Notes under the pieces: generated by a model | Databases searched by the model: none | The model's input: the letters and a program-made list of their open reading frames with translations, nothing else | Told to the model about the DNA's origin: nothing | Assembly (NCBI GenBank): GCA_027563935.2 | Contig: CM050448.1 | Span: forward strand, 63,477,843-63,541,842 | DNA length: 64,000 nt | From: Costus lasius | Taxonomy: Eukaryota > Streptophyta > Magnoliopsida > Zingiberales > Costaceae | Direction of reading: 5' to 3' | Program-made: the position numbers and the translations under genes | In this document: positions 48,868 through 61,624 of the stretch, piece after piece | Position numbering within the stretch: position 1 is the stretch's first letter | How the letters are laid out: each line of letters begins with the position of its first letter

Positions 48868-50436
48868 CAGGTTGCGAGCCTCGAACGATGTTTTTCATGC
48901 TTTTCGATGCTCACATGCCATGATGTAATTTTCGTAAATTGCATATGCCATGATCATATGATTTTTCTTAAAGTAGAAAAATTAAAGTTTCTTTCTCCTA
49001 TCCTCTTTGTCAATTTCTTTTGGATTTTTTGGATTATTTTTCTTGCTTGATTTAAGATCAAAGGCGCACGTGATTTTATATAGTAGGACGGGTATTGTGT
49101 CTTCGGACTGGCCGAGTCTCTTGATCTGACAAAATTGCCAACCGAAAGGATCCATTAAATCACCTTGAAGAATTAATCACAAATAACTAAAAGATTTGTG
49201 ATAAAAGGATGAGGAAAAGAGACTTGTTTTATGAGAAACTAAAATTTCAAGATTTTGAGTTTTTCATGAGCATGTAGAATTGCATGAGTAAGTTCCTTGA
49301 ATGTGCATGATGTTGTGATCATGAGTCAAGCCCCTAGCATGCCTGTGTTGTATCCTTGTGAGGCCAGCGTGCCGCTTATCTTTTTTGCTTAAGGCGAAGA
49401 TTAGGGGCGCATCCACTTTGAGCATGCTGCATGGTGGCGCATCTTGGATGGTGGCGCAATAAGCACCATTGCTTGGCTTGGTGGCGCATGGGGCGCAAGA
49501 TGCATTGGCTGAGCCCTTTGGGCTTGTGAGCTATACCTCTTGTGCTCGCTAAGTGGCGCATCTTACTTGAAGGAGGACCTTGGAGCCAACCTTGAAGATC
49601 AAGCTAGAGGTCGGCTAGGTTAGGTCTTGTTTTGGGGCTTGAATCCTAGGTCAAGAGTTGAACCCCTTCTTAGCATGGGTCGGTTCAATATCTTGAATAG
49701 GCTATGATCACATCATCCCTTTACTAATTACATTATCTACTAAAGCATGCCTGTGATGTTTTATAGTTATGTTATCACTATAGGATCACATGCCTGTAAT
49801 GTTAGACATAAGATAAAACTGAGTTGATGAGACCTCAAAATCCCTCGCTAAAATATCAAGTCTGGTAGCCTTCTAATGCGTAGCCCTCATCAAGCTATCG
49901 ATCAGTGGTGTTGTGAACTGTTTCCCACCCTTGTGGGACACACCCACTTATCTTTAGAAGGTGTGTGGTGGCAATAGTTTCCCCAGTCCGTTTTAACCGG
50001 GCGCGCCTTCGCAAGGAAACTGTTGGCCCTGGGCATAACGATTAGGAATGGACTTGACTAGAATTTCATATGTGCTAGGCACATGATGAAACTCTAGAGG
50101 CATCATTGAGAAGTTGGGATTTCATGCTGTATCCAGCCCTCTCTGGACATGAAATGCCTAGACTATCTCAATAAGGGGAATTACTTAGAGCAATCGGCCG
50201 GTGTGCCCACCTTAGGAAGCATGGGTCACTTTGTGCATCTCATCCCACCCTCGTGGGACGCGAAGCCTCATGTGGAATAAGGATTCCATCTCACTAGGAA
50301 ATCTTAAATTTCCCGATTGACTTTGTGGGTTGTCAATCCGATTAAAAATAGTGAGAGCCATGGTCATTTAAAACAAGTCCAGTTTAAATGATCTCAAAGT
50401 AGTACTAATCTGCTGTTTCTTGGTTGTTGTAGAACA
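48868..50436 (+). other. Untranslated leader of copia D (about 1.6 kb)
   Basis: Collinear with the B1 leader 5327-6964. Matching blocks include TCTTCGGACTGGCC, GAGTCAAGCCCCT and the segment TGCTGTTTCTTGGTTGTTGT just before gag. No gene is visible. Confidence 0.75.
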
Positions 50437-53400
50437 ATGGATGTGAACAATGGCAGATGGTCACTGCGATCTACCCTAAAAAGGGATAAGTTGGTTGGAT
50501 CCAACTTATTGGATTGGTATATGAACTTGAGAATTGTGCTCAAGCTCGAGAGGAAGCTCTATGTCCTTGAGCAGCCTATTCCTAAGCCACTTCCATGCTC
50601 AGCCTTAGCGGCTGAGAAGGATGCTTTTGATAAGCATCAGGCTGATACTTTGGAGGTTGCTAATTTAATGCTGACCAACATGTCACCTGAGTTTCGAGGG
50701 CAATATGAGTCTAAGAGTGCCTCTGAGATTATTTCTAATCTAAAGCAGCTCTTTGATGAATTGGTTGAGCTTAACCCTCCTAAAGTAGACATTCAATGTA
50801 TTAAGCCGAAAGGCTTAACTAAGTCATTGAAAGTAAAGATGGAAAGAGTCAGGAATAACAAGTGCTGTTCATGTGGAGGACCACCTCACATGCTAAAGGA
50901 CATGGTGCGACTTCAGAATGAGAAGAAGAGAGGCAAGGCTTCGTCTTCTTGCTCAGGTATTTATGTTACTGAAGTCAACCCTTCTACTTCTATTTCATGG
51001 GTATTGGATATCGCATGTGGAGCTCATATTTGTACAAATATGCAGGGGCTTAAAAGAAGTAGATCGGTACAGGCTGGAGAGATTGACCTACGAGTTAGAA
51101 ACGGAGCACAAGTTGCTGCTATTGCTATAGGAGTTTTGACTCTCTCTCTCTCTCCCATCAGGACTTCAATTAGAACTAGAGAATTGCTATTATGTACCTT
51201 CATAGACCAAAAACATTATATCTATTCCTTGCTTAGGAAGGAAAGGTTTTATATTTGAAATAAAGGAGAACTCCTGTTCTTTTTCATTTGCAAATATGTT
51301 TTATGGGATAGGCACATTATGCAATGGCTTATATGTCTTGGACATGAATAGTTCTATTTATAACATAAATAGGAAAAGGATCAAACTGAGTGGTTCAGTT
51401 GGTGCCTTCCTATGGCATTGTCGATTGGCCCATATAAACAAGAATCGCATTCACCAACTCCATGCAAATGGATTGATTGATTCAAATTCCTTGGAGGAAT
51501 TTGATACATGTGAACCTTGTTTATTAGGAAAAATGACAAAGGCACCCTTCACCAAGACTGGTGAGAGGGCACAAGGTTTATTGGATCTCATACATACTGA
51601 TGTGTGTGGGCCATTCAATAAACAAGCCAGAGGAGGGCAAAGCTACTTCATTACCTTTGCTGATGACTTCAGTAGGTATGGTTATGTCTATTTAATGAGG
51701 CATAAATCTGAATCCTTTGAGAAATTTAAGGAGTTCAAGAATGAAGTAGAGAACCAGCTTGGTAGATCCATTAAAGCTCTTCGATCTGATCGAGGTGGAG
51801 AGTACCTGAGCGGTGAGTTCTTTCACTATCTTAGGGAGTGTGGGATCCTATCCCAACTCACTCCCCCTGGAACACCTCAATGGAATGGTGTGTCTAAGAG
51901 GAGAAATCAAACCTTGTTGAACATGGTTCGATCCATGATGAGTCATGCAACTCTACCACCCCTCATTCTGGGGTTATGCACTTGAGACAGTTTCTCTTAT
52001 ACTGAATAACGTTTCATCTAAGAGTGTCTCAAACTTTCCATACGAGGTATGGAGTGGGAGGCGACCCAATCTCTCTTTTATCAGGATCTGGGGATGTGAG
52101 GCTTATGTCAAACGTCAGGATTCTAGCAAACTAGAACCTAGATCTGATAAATGTATCTTTGTGGGGTATCCTAAGGAAACTAAAGGATACTACTTTTATG
52201 TTCCCAACGAGAACAAAATTTTTATTGCTCGAGTAGCTGTCTTTCTAGAAAAATAATTTCTTATGAAAGAAGCTATTGGGAGCATGTTTGACTTGGATGA
52301 GGTCCAAGTGCAACCACAAGAGAGAGAGGTGGAACCTGAGCCACCTACACCGGTTGCTAGGCAACCTGAGGCTCAAACACAGGTCCCACGTAGGTCTGGA
52401 AGGATTCGTCGTGTACTTGAGAAGTATGGATCGCTGGCGACCCAACACGATGAGATCTTCATCATTGAAGATGAACCTAGGACTTATGATGAGGCGGTCA
52501 GTGGACCGGACTCCGAGAGATGGCTTAAGGTCATGCGATCCGAGATGGATTCCATGTCGGCTAACCAAGTATGGGATTTGGTTGAGCTACCTGATGGTGT
52601 AAAACCCATAGGGTGTAAATGGGTCTTCAAGAGGAAGACTGACATGGATGGCAATATAGTTACCTATAAGGGTAGACTAGTGGCTAAAGGATTCAAACAA
52701 ATGCACGGGGTGGATTATGATGAAACCTTCTCGCTAGTTGCCATGATCAAATCCATTCGGATTATGCTTGCTATAGCTGCATATCATGACTATGAGAGAT
52801 GGCAGATGGATGTGAATACAACGTTCCTTAATGGAAAACTGACAGAGGATGTGTACATGACACAACCTAATGGCTTCATCCATCCTACAGAGGCCAACAA
52901 GCTCTGCAGGCTAAAGAAATCCATTAATGGATTAAAGCAAACATCTCGAAGTTGGAATCTTCGGTTTGATGAAGCTGTGAGAGATTATGGCTTTGTCAAA
53001 AGCGAAGATGACGCCTGTGTATACAGAAAATTCAATGGGAGCTTGGTGACTTTTCTGGTCTTGTATGTTGATGACATACTACTTATCAGAAATGACATCC
53101 CTAGTCTTCAGTCTATGAAGACATGGTTGGGGAAGTGTTTCGAGATGAAGGACTTAGGGGAGGCCGCCTATGTCTTAGGCGTGAGGATCTATCGGGATAG
53201 ATCCAAGAGGCTCCTCGCCCTTACTCAGAGTACATACATTGGTAAAGTCCTGGAGAGGTTCTATATGGAGCAATCCAAAAGAGGATACCTTCTAGTGAGA
53301 CATGGCCTTACTCTCTCAAAGAGCCAGTGTCCCACCACACAGGCTGAGAGGGATCACATGAGTGAAATACCCTATGCTTCAGCAGTAGGCTCAATCATGT

Positions 53401-53438
53401 ATGCAATGTTGTGTACCAGACCAGATGTGGCTTATGCT
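50437..53438 (+). pseudogene. Copia D gag-pol, part 1 (gag to reverse transcriptase)
   Basis: Opens MDVNNGRWSLRS at 50437. Gag is short: the capsid runs to NLKQLFDELVELNPP and then directly into the knuckle region CCSCGGPPHMLKDM, which has Met in place of the last Cys. About 110 residues present in family A are absent, exactly as in B1. Next come a protease-like WVLDIACG, the HHCC region, an integrase core with HTDVCGPF and LRSDRGGEY, and reverse transcriptase with YVDD near 53065. Breaks: a shift in a (TC)n run near 51140-51155, a shift near 51950-51960 where one extra C precedes the LILGL stretch, and TAA at 52254. The frame is then split at 53438 by Athila F, within the codons after RPDVAY. 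Confidence 0.92.
53434..53438. other. Target duplication of Athila F, left copy (ATGCT)
   Basis: ATGCT precedes the LTR start TGATGATACC. The right copy, 63543-63547, reads ATGCC. The uninterrupted version in B1 (about 9958-9965) reads ATGCTGTGAGC, which shows that ATGCT is the original and the right copy changed afterwards. Confidence 0.85.
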
Positions 53439-55358
53439 TGATGATACCAAAATATGCAGTATATTTTGCTTCATTTTGGATACCTTTTCATACTAAATTG
53501 AAGATCTTTTACTTGTTTTTATGTTAAATCCATTAAATATTGCAAAGTCTACTTTCTATTTTTGTTTTTCATGTTTTTCAAGCAAAAAGGCACTATTTAA
53601 AGCGTTTTCAAGCGAAATCAAATACATGGAAGAGTTATCATCATCAAGAGGAAATCACCCAAGAAATTTCACGCAAAACGGAGCAATTCAGCAAATTACG
53701 GCAGTGCCGTAACCCATTTTACGGTACCATAATTCCAGACAGTACCGTAAAATCCAAGCTCTATCGTATTTTGAGAAGTTTCTGAACAGAAAGATTTTTG
53801 GATTTTACAGCACCTGCCGTAAGCAACATTATGGTACCGTATTTCGGAGAGCTTCAGAACAGAAACTTCACCCGAAATTATGACACTACCGTAAGAAACT
53901 ACACGGACCGTAATTTCCAGACGTTCACGAACAGAGAGTTCAGCTGATTTTATGGCACTACCGTAAACCAGATTACGGTGCCGTAATTCCCGACGACATC
54001 AGAATAGAAGAGTCGAGCGATTTTACGGCAGTGCCGTAAGACATTACACTGCCGTAATTGCTGTTCTGAATGCGACGCCCGATTCTTGTAGAGAAGATGG
54101 CGAGCAATCCAGAGCCTAAAATCGGATGCTGTAAGAAGCAGGGGGGAGCTTTTCATGAGAGGATTACTGAGAGACCAAAGGCCCCAAATTTTGTGTACTG
54201 TCGAGGGAGAAATCGGGATCCACGCCGCCGCCTAGGGTTTCACCGCCGCGCTTGATCCAGACATCCTCCGGCCGTAATTTTCATACTGAAGCTTCGTCTG
54301 AAGGAGGAGACAACGTGCCAGAAGTTTCAGATCGAAAGGAGATCGATTGGAAGAGAAATCGAAGAAACAGTAGTCGCCGGCACTATTCATCGACGGTTCT
54401 TGCAAAATTACGGCTGTGAAATAGTTCACAGTCATGCTGTATTTTCTAAGCTTCTCTTTTAATTCGATTTTTGATCATCTAAAACCATGATCTATTGTAA
54501 TTCCCTCATGATGATAGCTTAAACTACTTTTGGGACATGGCGGAGTAATTCACTTGATTTCCAATAACTAGATGACTATTTTTACTATTTCGTTGAGTTT
54601 AATATTACCATGATGATTTTGCTCATGTGATAATTGTACTTAGACTCTCTATAAGTTCATGTTACTAATTATGTTCTTAGAATTTTTGCTTGAGACCGAA
54701 AGGTAATTGCTTGAGAATTTGGAACCCTAGAATTGCATGTTAGGATCCCTTCCTTAGGTTAGATCTAATTTGATCTGTTCTAGTAGATTAATTGGCATAA
54801 TTATAACATGAACCTATAGATCGAGTCTATTTGTCAAACGTGGAGATCTTGTGCGAAAGCAAGGATCGGAACGTTGGAGATCCGTGAGTAAAACTACTGT
54901 TGAGACTCGGATGCACAAAAGTGATCCTTGAATCTCCACTAGAGATTATCAACAATGAATTCGGATGCACGAAAGTGATCCTTGAATTCATTGTTTGATG
55001 ATTTACTTATCTTCAGCGTTGGGAAGAATCTTGCACGAAAGCGAGGATAAATCCCTATGCGGTTGTTTGCACGAAAGTGAAACAACCCTTTTATTTAGTA
55101 AATTACATCTTCATCATGATAAATTTAAACTGACGAAATCCTTATTCATATCTAGCTCATAAAAGTTAAAGTGAACGAAACCCTAGTCCCAGCTTTTCTC
55201 TCTGATAATTCCGTTTTTAGCTTTCAATTTCTATTCTCACTACTTCGATTAGCCTAGATAGTAAGAAATCAGCTATTTAGTATTCGGCAACGTAGGTCCC
55301 TGTGGATTCGATGCTTTCTTTATTACTTCGAGTATCCGTGCACTTGCGGATCACAACA
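53439..55358 (+). repeat. Athila F 5' LTR (1920 bp)
   Basis: TGATGATACC..CACAACA. It contains the TACGG/CCGTA palindrome cluster (53696-54060) and five copies of a GCACGAAAGTGA-like motif (54852, 54913, 54967, 55033, 55069). The small ORFs in it (53521-54435) recur partly in the 3' LTR and have no domain. Confidence 0.93.
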
Positions 55359-55364
55359 AGTTTT

Positions 55365-55382
55365 TGGCGCCGTTGCCGGGGA
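55365..55382 (+). other. Athila F primer-binding site (tRNA-Asp)
   Basis: TGGCGCCGTTGCCGGGGA, 18 bases complementary to the 3' end of plant tRNA-Asp, six bases (AGTTTT) after the LTR end. Confidence 0.92.
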
Positions 55383-55520
55383 CCTTAGTTTTCATCGATA
55401 TTAGAGACGTTGAGATTATTGCTAGACTAGGTTTCACGTATGTTTTATCTTTTTGTTCTTTTCTGCTTACTTACATCATTTGATCAGTTTGCTCTAGTGT
55501 GCGCAGGAAATTCATTTCTA

Positions 55521-58500
55521 ATGGCTGATCAAAGATCATTGAGGGACTATGCAGCCCCTAATCCTCAAAGGATACAATTTTGCATTGCTAGAACTGCAAT
55601 TGAGGCCTCCAACTTTGAAATTAACCCTTCATTCTTGTCTATGATCTAGCAGAACCAGTTTGGAGGATCATCAATCGAAGATCCTTATTCACATTTATAT
55701 GTCTTTCTTGAATATTGTGATACCATAAAAATTCATGGAGTTTCTGATGACGCATTAAAACTGATATTGTTCCCTTTTTCTCTCAGGGATCAAGCACGAT
55801 CTTGGTTGCATGCTCGTCGACCCAATACCTTCACAACATGGGAACAATTATCAAAAGCTTTTTTGATGAAATATTTTCCATCAAGCAAGACTATCCAATT
55901 GAGGAATCATATCACGAACTTTTGACAGAAGAGCGGAGAATCAGTCAGCGAGGCATGGGAGAGATTTAATGATCTACAACGGAAGTGTCCTAACCATGGC
56001 TTCGAAAATGAGTTTTTAATTCAGACATTTTATTATGGCTTAGTTTATAATATCCGTCTAATTATTGATGCTGCCGCAGGGGGATCCTTGATGAGTAGAA
56101 CATTTAACGATGCTTTCAAGTTGCTCGAGGAGATGTCCTTGAATCATAGCCAATGGGCTCCAGATGAAGGAATGTTATGTTGTCATCAACATGGTAAGAA
56201 TGAGAATGAGGATCAGCAACCCTTGACTAAAGACGTTAGTGAACCCATGCTAGAGAAACTTTCAGCTAGCCAAATTCAATCATTGCAAATTCAAAACACA
56301 AAAAAATTTGAGGATCTTGAAGAAACTGTTAGTCACCTTGCTTCTCAATTAGAATCTTTAGTGGCGTACAATAAAGTTCTAGAAGAACAAATATCTAGAT
56401 TAAGCTCTGGGGAACATTGCAATGTCATTATCACTAGAAGTGGAAGACAATTAGGAGAACTTAAGGAGAAAGAGTCTATTAATGATCGTTATGAGGAATT
56501 AGAATTAGAAAAATCTTCTGAACATAAACAAACACTACCTAGTTTAACACCTAAAAAGGGAAGTAAACAAAAAGGGGGTGTGCCATGTAAAGAAGATGAT
56601 TCAAAGACTAATCTACCTCCTCCCTATAGACCACCAGTACCTTTTCCCCAAAGGATAGTGCAAGAAAAGTTAGATAAGCAATTTGGAAATTTTCTTGATG
56701 TTTTGAAAAAGCTTTACATTAACATACCATTTACTGAAGCTTTATCTCAAATGCCCGTATATGCTAAATGTTTTAAAGAAATCTTGTCTAACAAAAGAAA
56801 GATAGAGAACTATGGTACTATGGCTTTAACCGAGGAATGTAATGCTGTTATTCAAAATAGGTTACCACCAAAATTGAATGATCCAGGTAGTTTTTCTATC
56901 CCATGTTTTATTGGTAGTATGGCTTTCGACCGAGCCTTACGTGATCTAGGGGCTAGTGTAAGTCTTATGCCTTTGTCTGTGTGCAGGAAATTGGACATGG
57001 GAGCTCCTAAACCGACTGCAATTTCTTTGCAGCTCGCTGATCGATCGGTAAAATATCCAGTGGGTATTCTAAAGCATGTTCCTATACAAGTTGGTAAATA
57101 CTTCATACCTGCTGATTTTGTTGTACTTGAAATAGAAGAGGATACTAAGATTCCAATTATTTTGGGTAGGCTGTTCTTAGCCACTACTGGAGCCCTTATT
57201 GATGTACGGAACGGTAGACTTGCTTTAAGAATTGGCAATGATAAGATTGAGTTCGATTTGAATAATTTGTTGAAAAGGCCTGCATATGCTAGTTCTTGTT
57301 GCACTATTCATGCCATTGATGACACAGTTTATGATGTTAGTTGTTTGTTTGATGATTCTTCTGCTGATGTTCCTTTTTCTGATTCTTTTTCTGATACCTC
57401 AAAAAATTCGTGTAAAAAAATTGATAATTCTGACCTTGAGAATGATTTTGATGAACTCGATGATGAAAAACATGATATTTTAGATTGTGCTACGATTGAT
57501 AATGAAAGTGAAAAGATCCCTAAAGTTGAGTTGAAAGTTTTACCTGATAATATTAGATATGAATTTCTTGGTCCTAACTCCACCTACCCTGTGATTGTGG
57601 ATGCTAAATTAGATGCCAGGGAAACTGATCTACTCTTGAAGGAGCTAAGAATTCATAGAAAGGTAATTGGGTATTTCATTGATGACTTAAAAGGGATTAA
57701 TCCTTCTTTTTACATGCACAGGATTCACATGGAGGATGAGCACAAGCCGCATGTAGATTTTCAGAGAAGGCTCAACCCGTCTATGAAGGAAGTGGTGAAG
57801 AAGGAAGTACTAAAATTGCTAGATGCAGATATTATCTACCCTATCTTAGATAGTAAGTGGGTGAGTCCTGTACACTGTGTCCCAAAGAAGGGAGGTGTCA
57901 CTGTAATGAAAAATAAAGATAATGAATTGATACCTATTAGAAATGTCACTAGTTGGCGTATGTGCATCGATTATAGAAAATTAAATGTTGCCACTAGGAA
58001 AGATCATTTCCCCTTACCTTTCATTGATCAAATGGTGGAGAGACTTGCCAAACACTCTCACTTTTGTTTTCTTGATGGGTATTCCAGATTTTTTCAGATT
58101 CCTATTCATCCTGATGATTAGGATAAAACCACTTTTACATGTCCTTATGGTACTTTTGCTTATAGAAGAATGCCCTTTGGTTTATGCAATGCACCTGCCA
58201 CTTTTCAAAGGTGTATGATGGCAATTTTTTCTGAATTTATTGAAGACTTCATGGATGTTTTTTTGGATGATTTCTCTGTCTATGGTTTCTATTTTGATGA
58301 CTGTTTAGCTAATCTCTCTAGAGTTTTACAGAGATGCGAAGAGACTAACCTTGTCTTGAATTGGGAAAAGTTTCACTTTATGGTTAGATAGGGGATAGTT
58401 TTGGGCCATCTTGTTTCAGAGAGGGGGATTGAAGTGGACAAGGCCAAGATAGAAGTGATTGAAAAGTTAGCACCACCCACCACTGTCAAGGAGGTCAGGA

Positions 58501-60402
58501 GCTTTTTGGGACATGCAGGGTTTTACAGGAGATTCTTCAGGGACTTCTCTAAACTTGCTAAACCTTTAACTGATTTACTCTGTAAAGACACCAAATTCTG
58601 CTTTGATGAGAAATGCCTATTTGCTTTTCATGAGTTAAAGAAAGCTTTGGTTTCAGCACCCATCATCCAGCCCCCAGATTGGGACTTGCCCTTTGAACTC
58701 ATGTGTGACGCCAGTGATTATGTAGTAGGCGCAGTCTTGGGACAAAAAAAAGATAAGAAACCTCATGTCATTCACTATGCCAGCAAGACTTTGGATGAGA
58801 CCCAGAAAAATTACACCACCACTGAGAAAGAACTATTGGCCATAGTATTTGCTTTTGATAAATTTAGGTCATACTTAATTAATTCCAAAGTGGTAGTGTA
58901 CACTGACCATGCAGCTGTGAAATACTTAATGCAGAAGAAAGACAGCAAACCTCGATTACTCAGATGGATTTTACTTCTGCAGATCATCTCTCAAGAATAA
59001 TGGTAGACACTGAAAAGAATAATGAGATCAATGATTCCTTCCCTGAAGAACGGCTTTTAACTATTGAACAGATCAGAGCTCCCTGGTATGCTGATATAGT
59101 AAATTACCTTGTTGCTAATGTTTTTCCTCCTGATTTGAGCTACCAAAAAAGGAAGAAGTTCTTAGCTGAGGTAAAACACTATTTTTGGGATGAGCCTTAC
59201 GTGTTTAGAAGATGTACATATGGTATTTTTAGAAGATGTGTACCTGAAGAAGAAGTCACAGATATTTTGTGCCAATGTCATGGATCCTCTTATAGTGGTC
59301 ATGTCGGTACTGAAAAGACTGCTTATAAAGTGTTACAATCAGGATTTTATTGGCCTACCATTTTCAAAGATGCTAGAAACTTTGTGTTATCTTGTGATAG
59401 ATGTCAAAGAATGGGGAACATTAGTAGAAAACATGAGATGCCACTGTCCAACATTCTTGAAGTTGAAATATTTGATGTTTGGGGGATAGACTTTGTGGGA
59501 CCTTTCCCATCTTCAGGAGGTAACAAGTACATTCTGGTAGCAGTTGACTATGTTTCAAATGGGTTGAAGCTCTTGCTTCACCAACCAATGATTTAAGAGT
59601 TGTTGTTAAATTTTTCAAAAAGATCATATTTCCACGGTATGGGACCCTGCGAGTAGTAATCAGTGATGGAGGATCACATTTCATAGAACACAAATTTTCA
59701 GCCTTACTCAGAAAATATGGAGTGAATCATAGAGTGGCAACACCTTACCATCCTCAAACAAGTAGACAGGTGGAAATATCAAATAGAGAAATCAAGGGAA
59801 TTTTAGAAAAGACCGTGTCAAACACTAGGAAAGATTGGGCATTCAAACTTGATGATGTCTTGTGGGCATACCGGACTGCTTTCAAAACACTAATAGGTAT
59901 GTCTCCATTTCAATTGATTTATGGAAAATCATGTCACCTGCCTGTGGAACTTGAACACAAAGCATACTGGGCAATCAAGATGCTGAATTTCGATTTAAAT
60001 AGTGCGGGAGAAAAACGGAAATTGCAATTGAATGAGCTTGATGAGATTAGACTCTCTGCATATGAGATTGCAAAAATTTACAAGGAGAGGACAAAAAGAT
60101 GGCATGATCGACATATTTTTAGGAGAGATTTCCAACCAGGTGACTTTGTTCTTTTATTCAATTATAGATTGAGACTTTTTCCTGGAAAACTTAAGTCTCG
60201 ATGGTCTGGTCCTTTTCAGGTAAAGAAATCTTATCCTTACGGAGCCGTGGATGTATGGAGTGAAGAAACAGGAGAATTCAAGGTTAATGGTCAGAGACTT
60301 AAGCACTATTATCAAGAAGAGCTAATTGAAGAAAAAGAGAGTTTTTATTTAGATGAACCACGATCAGGTCTGAGTGTTAAAGAGTTAACTAAAGACTTTT
60401 AA
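55521..60402 (+). pseudogene. Athila F gag-pol, multiply broken
   Basis: Gag starts MADQRSLRDYAAPN at 55521 and includes the capsid core (DQARSWLHA, SEAWERFNDL). A 677-codon open stretch (56088-58121) holds the gag end, a protease with DLGASVSLMP (about 56947), a polar linker (57300-57600) and the start of reverse transcriptase (WRMCIDYRKLN, about 57960). Next come MPFGLCNAPATFQRC, FLDDFSVYG (about 58262), RNase H with [11 protein letters not shown], integrase zinc region HVGTEKT..CDRCQ, core WGIDFVGPF and ISDGG, and the C terminus. Breaks: TAG 55647, TGA 55923, TAG at about 58119, TAG at about 58388, a deletion with frame change near 58978 between RNase H and integrase, and a frameshift near 59560. 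The frame ends at TAA 60400-60402. The wording is typical of the Athila clade. Confidence 0.93.
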
Positions 60403-61624
60403 ATTAGCGCTTCTTGGGAGGCAACCCAAGCTTTCTAACTTTAGTTCACTTCCTTTTATTTACTTTTATCTTAGTTTTATCTTAGTTTTATCTTAGAATT
60501 AATTTTTATTTCTGAAAAAGAAGCACGGAGAAGAGAAGAAAAAGAAAGCTCGGCACAAAAAGTTGATAAAATTTTGTAAGTATCCCCACCCGTTCACCTT
60601 TTGGGTTTCATCATTGACTCATGTTTTTGTGTCTACCACCACTACTCCATCTACATGATAATCTTTTGATTTAGATGATTGATTTGTGGCCTTGATCTAC
60701 CTTTGGGATTATTGTATATGGCTTGAATTGATGTTTGATGTTGATGAGTGAATTGAAAATCCATGATTAGAGATATAGCCCTATCATGTCAAAATTTGTT
60801 TCTTCAATACATATTTGTCTATTGAAATATGAAATTAGTTGATGCATGAAATTTTGGATAGATGTATTGTTTGAAGAATAAAATCTAAAGGTGAAATTTT
60901 TCTTTCGAATAAAATGAGTATATGAGTATGATTTATGAATTGAGATCAATTGATCAACCTAGTAGATGTTTAGTCTATTCTTGTTAATTGTTGGGAAATA
61001 AGAATCTAAGATCCCCAAAAATAAGGTGAGGACTCCCCTACTTGGCACTGTGGGAAAGCACAGTGGTACCGAAGGTCATGGGTTGAAGTAATAAATAGAA
61101 AAAGTATGTATCTATGTGGGTACATGCCATGAGAAAAATCATTTCACATAAACTCCGCTGTCCTTAGTAAATTCTTTCCAAATTAGAGGATATGAGTTCC
61201 ATTGCATTGATTATGTGATCCGTGCACTCTAATCTCGTCACCAGAAAAAAGGTGGTAATCAAGTTAGAGAATGTGAATGATGACAAAAAAAAAATCATGT
61301 GTGGAAAAAGATCCTAGAAACCTTATTCCTGTAAACAAAAGCATGATAGATTTGAACTGAAAATTGGGTGAAATCATGAGATTGAAAATTCTAATTATTG
61401 TACATGTTGCGAAGTTTTATTTGATTAAATGGTGGATCTAGAGGATTGAGTTCTAAAGATGATATATTTATTTGAATTTTTGTAAATCAATTGATAGAGT
61501 TTTTCATTGATGAGTTGTATTTTAGAAATTTATTGAGCATGAAAAGGCTATTGTTTTAATCAAATTTTGATTTCAAAATTTTGATTTTTGCTTGAGGACA
61601 AGCAAAGTTTGAGCCTTATGTGTT
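60403..61624 (+). other. Athila F 3' non-coding region
   Basis: About 1.2 kb without a gene. Just after the stop lies a small hairpin (60413-60430, CTTGGG AGGCAA CCCAAG). Near the LTR lies the 7-bp-stem hairpin TTGCTTGAGGACAAGCAA (61588-61605), shared with the remnants at 2694-2711 and 2791-2808. A polypurine tract is not obvious; the bases before the LTR (TTTGAGCCTTATGTGTT) are degraded. The region aligns with 1-801 and 2507-2731. Confidence 0.8.

Noticed and set aside
60403..61624. Possible env-like gene after Athila pol
   Set aside because: Some Athila elements have one, but no frame above about 60 codons and no signal or membrane segment is present here.
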